This document shows positions 63,070-64,000 of a DNA stretch of 64,000 nt, piece by piece (within the stretch, counting starts at the first letter, position 1; each line of letters opens with the position of its first letter). The position numbers and the translations under genes were made by a program. The stretch is from CALOFP01 sp942492635 (GTDB taxonomy: Bacteria; UBP6; UBA1177; CALOFP01): the NCBI GenBank assembly GCA_942492635.1, contig CALOFP010000003.1:930001-994000 (forward strand), written 5' to 3'. The notes under the pieces are model-generated. The model was not told the origin of the DNA and made no database searches. It saw nothing but the letters and a program-made list of their open reading frames with translations.

Positions 63070-63669
63070 ATGATGAGAAAAAAGACAGCCCTTCTTCTTA
63101 CAATTTTTTTCATGTTTTTCGCGGCGTGCGGTGACGACGACGACAACGGAGAGGGCAACGGAGACGACACCCCCTCAACGCTGACCCTGGAGGAAACATC
63201 AAAAGAGCTCTCGGATTCTGTTTGCGCCAAGATTTTTTCGTGCTGCAAAAACGGGATCACCCCTCTTTTCGCAAGTTACATCGGAGCCACTGAGACCGAA
63301 TGCAAAACAAAACTGGCTCAAACAGCAGGCGTGAACGAATACGATGAACAGAAGAGTGAATGGAACGAATCAAATGCTTCTAAATGCGTATCGCAACTTA
63401 AGAAAGTACTCAGCGAAACCGCATGCGACACTACCGTTGATCCTGACACCCTCATAGAATCCGAAAGTTGTGAAAACACAGTGACCGGAAAACTGGCTGA
63501 GGGCGCCACCTGCGATCCCGACTATGAATTCCCCCAATGTACGGGAGACCTTGAATGTGACGATTTCACAGAAAAATGCGCACAGCCTACAGAAGAAAAC
63601 GACGACAACGGAGAAGATGACGACACCACCCCGATGTCCTTAAACTCATTGTGCGCACCGGAATCTTAG
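63070..63669 (+). CDS. Cys-rich lipoprotein with acidic Asp/Asn/Glu tracts
   Basis: 199 residues (start at the first of two adjacent ATGs, GGAGGA upstream). Lipoprotein signal with FAAC lipobox (Cys20) and an immediate DDDDNGEGNGDD tether. A helical, eight-Cys domain follows (SVCAKIFSCCKNG, TECKTKL, SKCVSQL, ACDTTV), then CTGDLECDDFTEKC and a second acidic patch ENDDNGEDDDTT near the end. The plan is common in Myxococcota-like genomes, where such lipoproteins occur in numbers; function unknown. It ends at 63669 with SLNSLCAPES, somewhat abruptly for this family, so a 3' truncation is possible. Confidence 0.82.
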   Translation: MMRKKTALLLTIFFMFFAACGDDDDNGEGNGDDTPSTLTLEETSKELSDSVCAKIFSCCKNGITPLFASYIGATETECKTKLAQTAGVNEYDEQKSEWNESNASKCVSQLKKVLSETACDTTVDPDTLIESESCENTVTGKLAEGATCDPDYEFPQCTGDLECDDFTEKCAQPTEENDDNGEDDDTTPMSLNSLCAPES

Positions 63670-63781
63670 GAACTCCTTCAATTGATCAGATTGAACATCG
63701 TCACAATCTTCTCAAAAATTCTTATCTTATCGGATTATGACAAGCAGATTGAGTCCCTGCTCTTCTTGAAAAGCTGCACCT

Positions 63782-63808
63782 AAAAAAAAATCGTCCCCAA
63801 TAGGACGA
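63782..63808 (-). terminator. rho-independent terminator of the tRNA gene
   Basis: Minus strand: TCGTCC, loop TATTGG, GGACGA (63808-63791), immediately followed by nine T (63790-63782). A perfect 6-bp stem and long T run, 27 bases downstream of the CCA end of the tRNA. Confidence 0.88.
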
Positions 63809-63835
63809 AGCTCTGTGTGAAAAACTTAAAAGAAT

Positions 63836-63912
63836 TGGTGGCGAGAGAGTGATTCGAACACTCGACCTGCGGGATATGAGTCCGCTGCTCTAGCCAACTG
63901 AGCTACCTCGCC
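63836..63912 (-). tRNA. tRNA with CAU anticodon (Met or Ile2)
   Basis: 77 nt including an encoded CCA. Acceptor GGCGAGG pairs with TCTCGCC (one G-T). D arm GCTC/GAGC with loop AGTTGGCTA. Anticodon arm GCGGA-CTCATAT-CCCGC, T arm GAGTG-TTCGAAT-CACTC, discriminator A. The anticodon is CAT. The acceptor begins with G-C, which argues against initiator tRNA. I cannot decide between elongator Met and the lysidine-modified Ile form. The last anticodon-stem pair is A-C, a mismatch. Confidence 0.95.
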
Positions 63913-64000
63913 ACCCAATCAGCGTTGCCTATATTAATTATTCGGCGGCCATTGTCAATAATTTTTTGCACAAAATCGTAACAAGAATAGTCACCTATTG

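Overview
The window is a bacterial chromosome segment that looks deltaproteobacterial or Myxococcota-like. This is inferred from gene content only. The signs are: a type IV pilus operon in the order pilB-pilT-pilC-pilS-pilR-pilD; flagellar genes with a textbook sigma-54 promoter (fliJ); a DUF4388 protein; and surface lipoproteins with Asp/Glu/Asn-rich tethers and EGF-like modules. Indolepyruvate:ferredoxin oxidoreductase, acetate kinase and malic enzyme suggest an anaerobic, amino-acid or organic-acid fermenting, motile Gram-negative cell.

Layout. (1) 1-4430, minus: two tandem, very long flagellins, the left one cut by the window edge, preceded by a sigma-28-like promoter and a strikingly structured leader. 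(2) 4550-6983, plus: iorA-iorB. (3) 7071-7124: a 9-bp tandem repeat. (4) 10707-7162, minus: a four-gene unit of phosphopantetheinyl transferase, nucleotidyltransferase-fold protein, polysaccharide deacetylase and family 2 glycosyltransferase. (5) 10837-12801, plus: an M42 peptidase and a small outer-membrane barrel. (6) 12802-17968: an accessory zone with a HEAT-repeat gene, an IS3-family element split by an IS1182-family element with visible target duplication, and a decayed second copy of the barrel gene. (7) 17969-25019, plus: a very AT-rich RHS/YD-repeat locus split into two coupled ORFs with a ten-isoleucine run and an unrecognised C-terminal domain. (8) 25285-36723, plus: a long run of closely packed genes including a lone aconitase-family large subunit, a glycosyltransferase, SPOR, HD-GYP, outer-membrane and TPR lipoprotein genes, DUF4388, then a glutaminase-like protein, nadE and nadD for NAD synthesis. 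(9) 37024-40794, minus: two unrelated-looking surface lipoproteins with a remnant of a third between them. (10) 41234-43133, plus: a UPF0104-type membrane protein and a radical SAM protein. (11) 53238-43616, minus: the pilus operon with malic enzyme and cob(I)alamin adenosyltransferase at its end. (12) 53411-54584, plus: fliJ and radC. (13) 60613-54647, minus: phoH, a 7TM-HD c-di-AMP phosphodiesterase-like gene, ybeY, lnt and a 2-hydroxyacid dehydrogenase. (14) 60909-63669, plus: a sugar isomerase-like gene, ackA and a Cys-rich lipoprotein. (15) 63836-63912, minus: a CAU-anticodon tRNA with its terminator.

How the parts work together. Flagellins, fliJ, the pilus operon and the HD-GYP protein form a motility and surface-sensing theme. 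The 27898-34501 block and the lipoproteins serve the envelope. iorAB, maeB, ackA and the NAD genes serve fermentation and cofactor supply. The least explained items are the structured flagellin leader, the split AT-rich RHS locus and the 27898-34501 envelope cluster.
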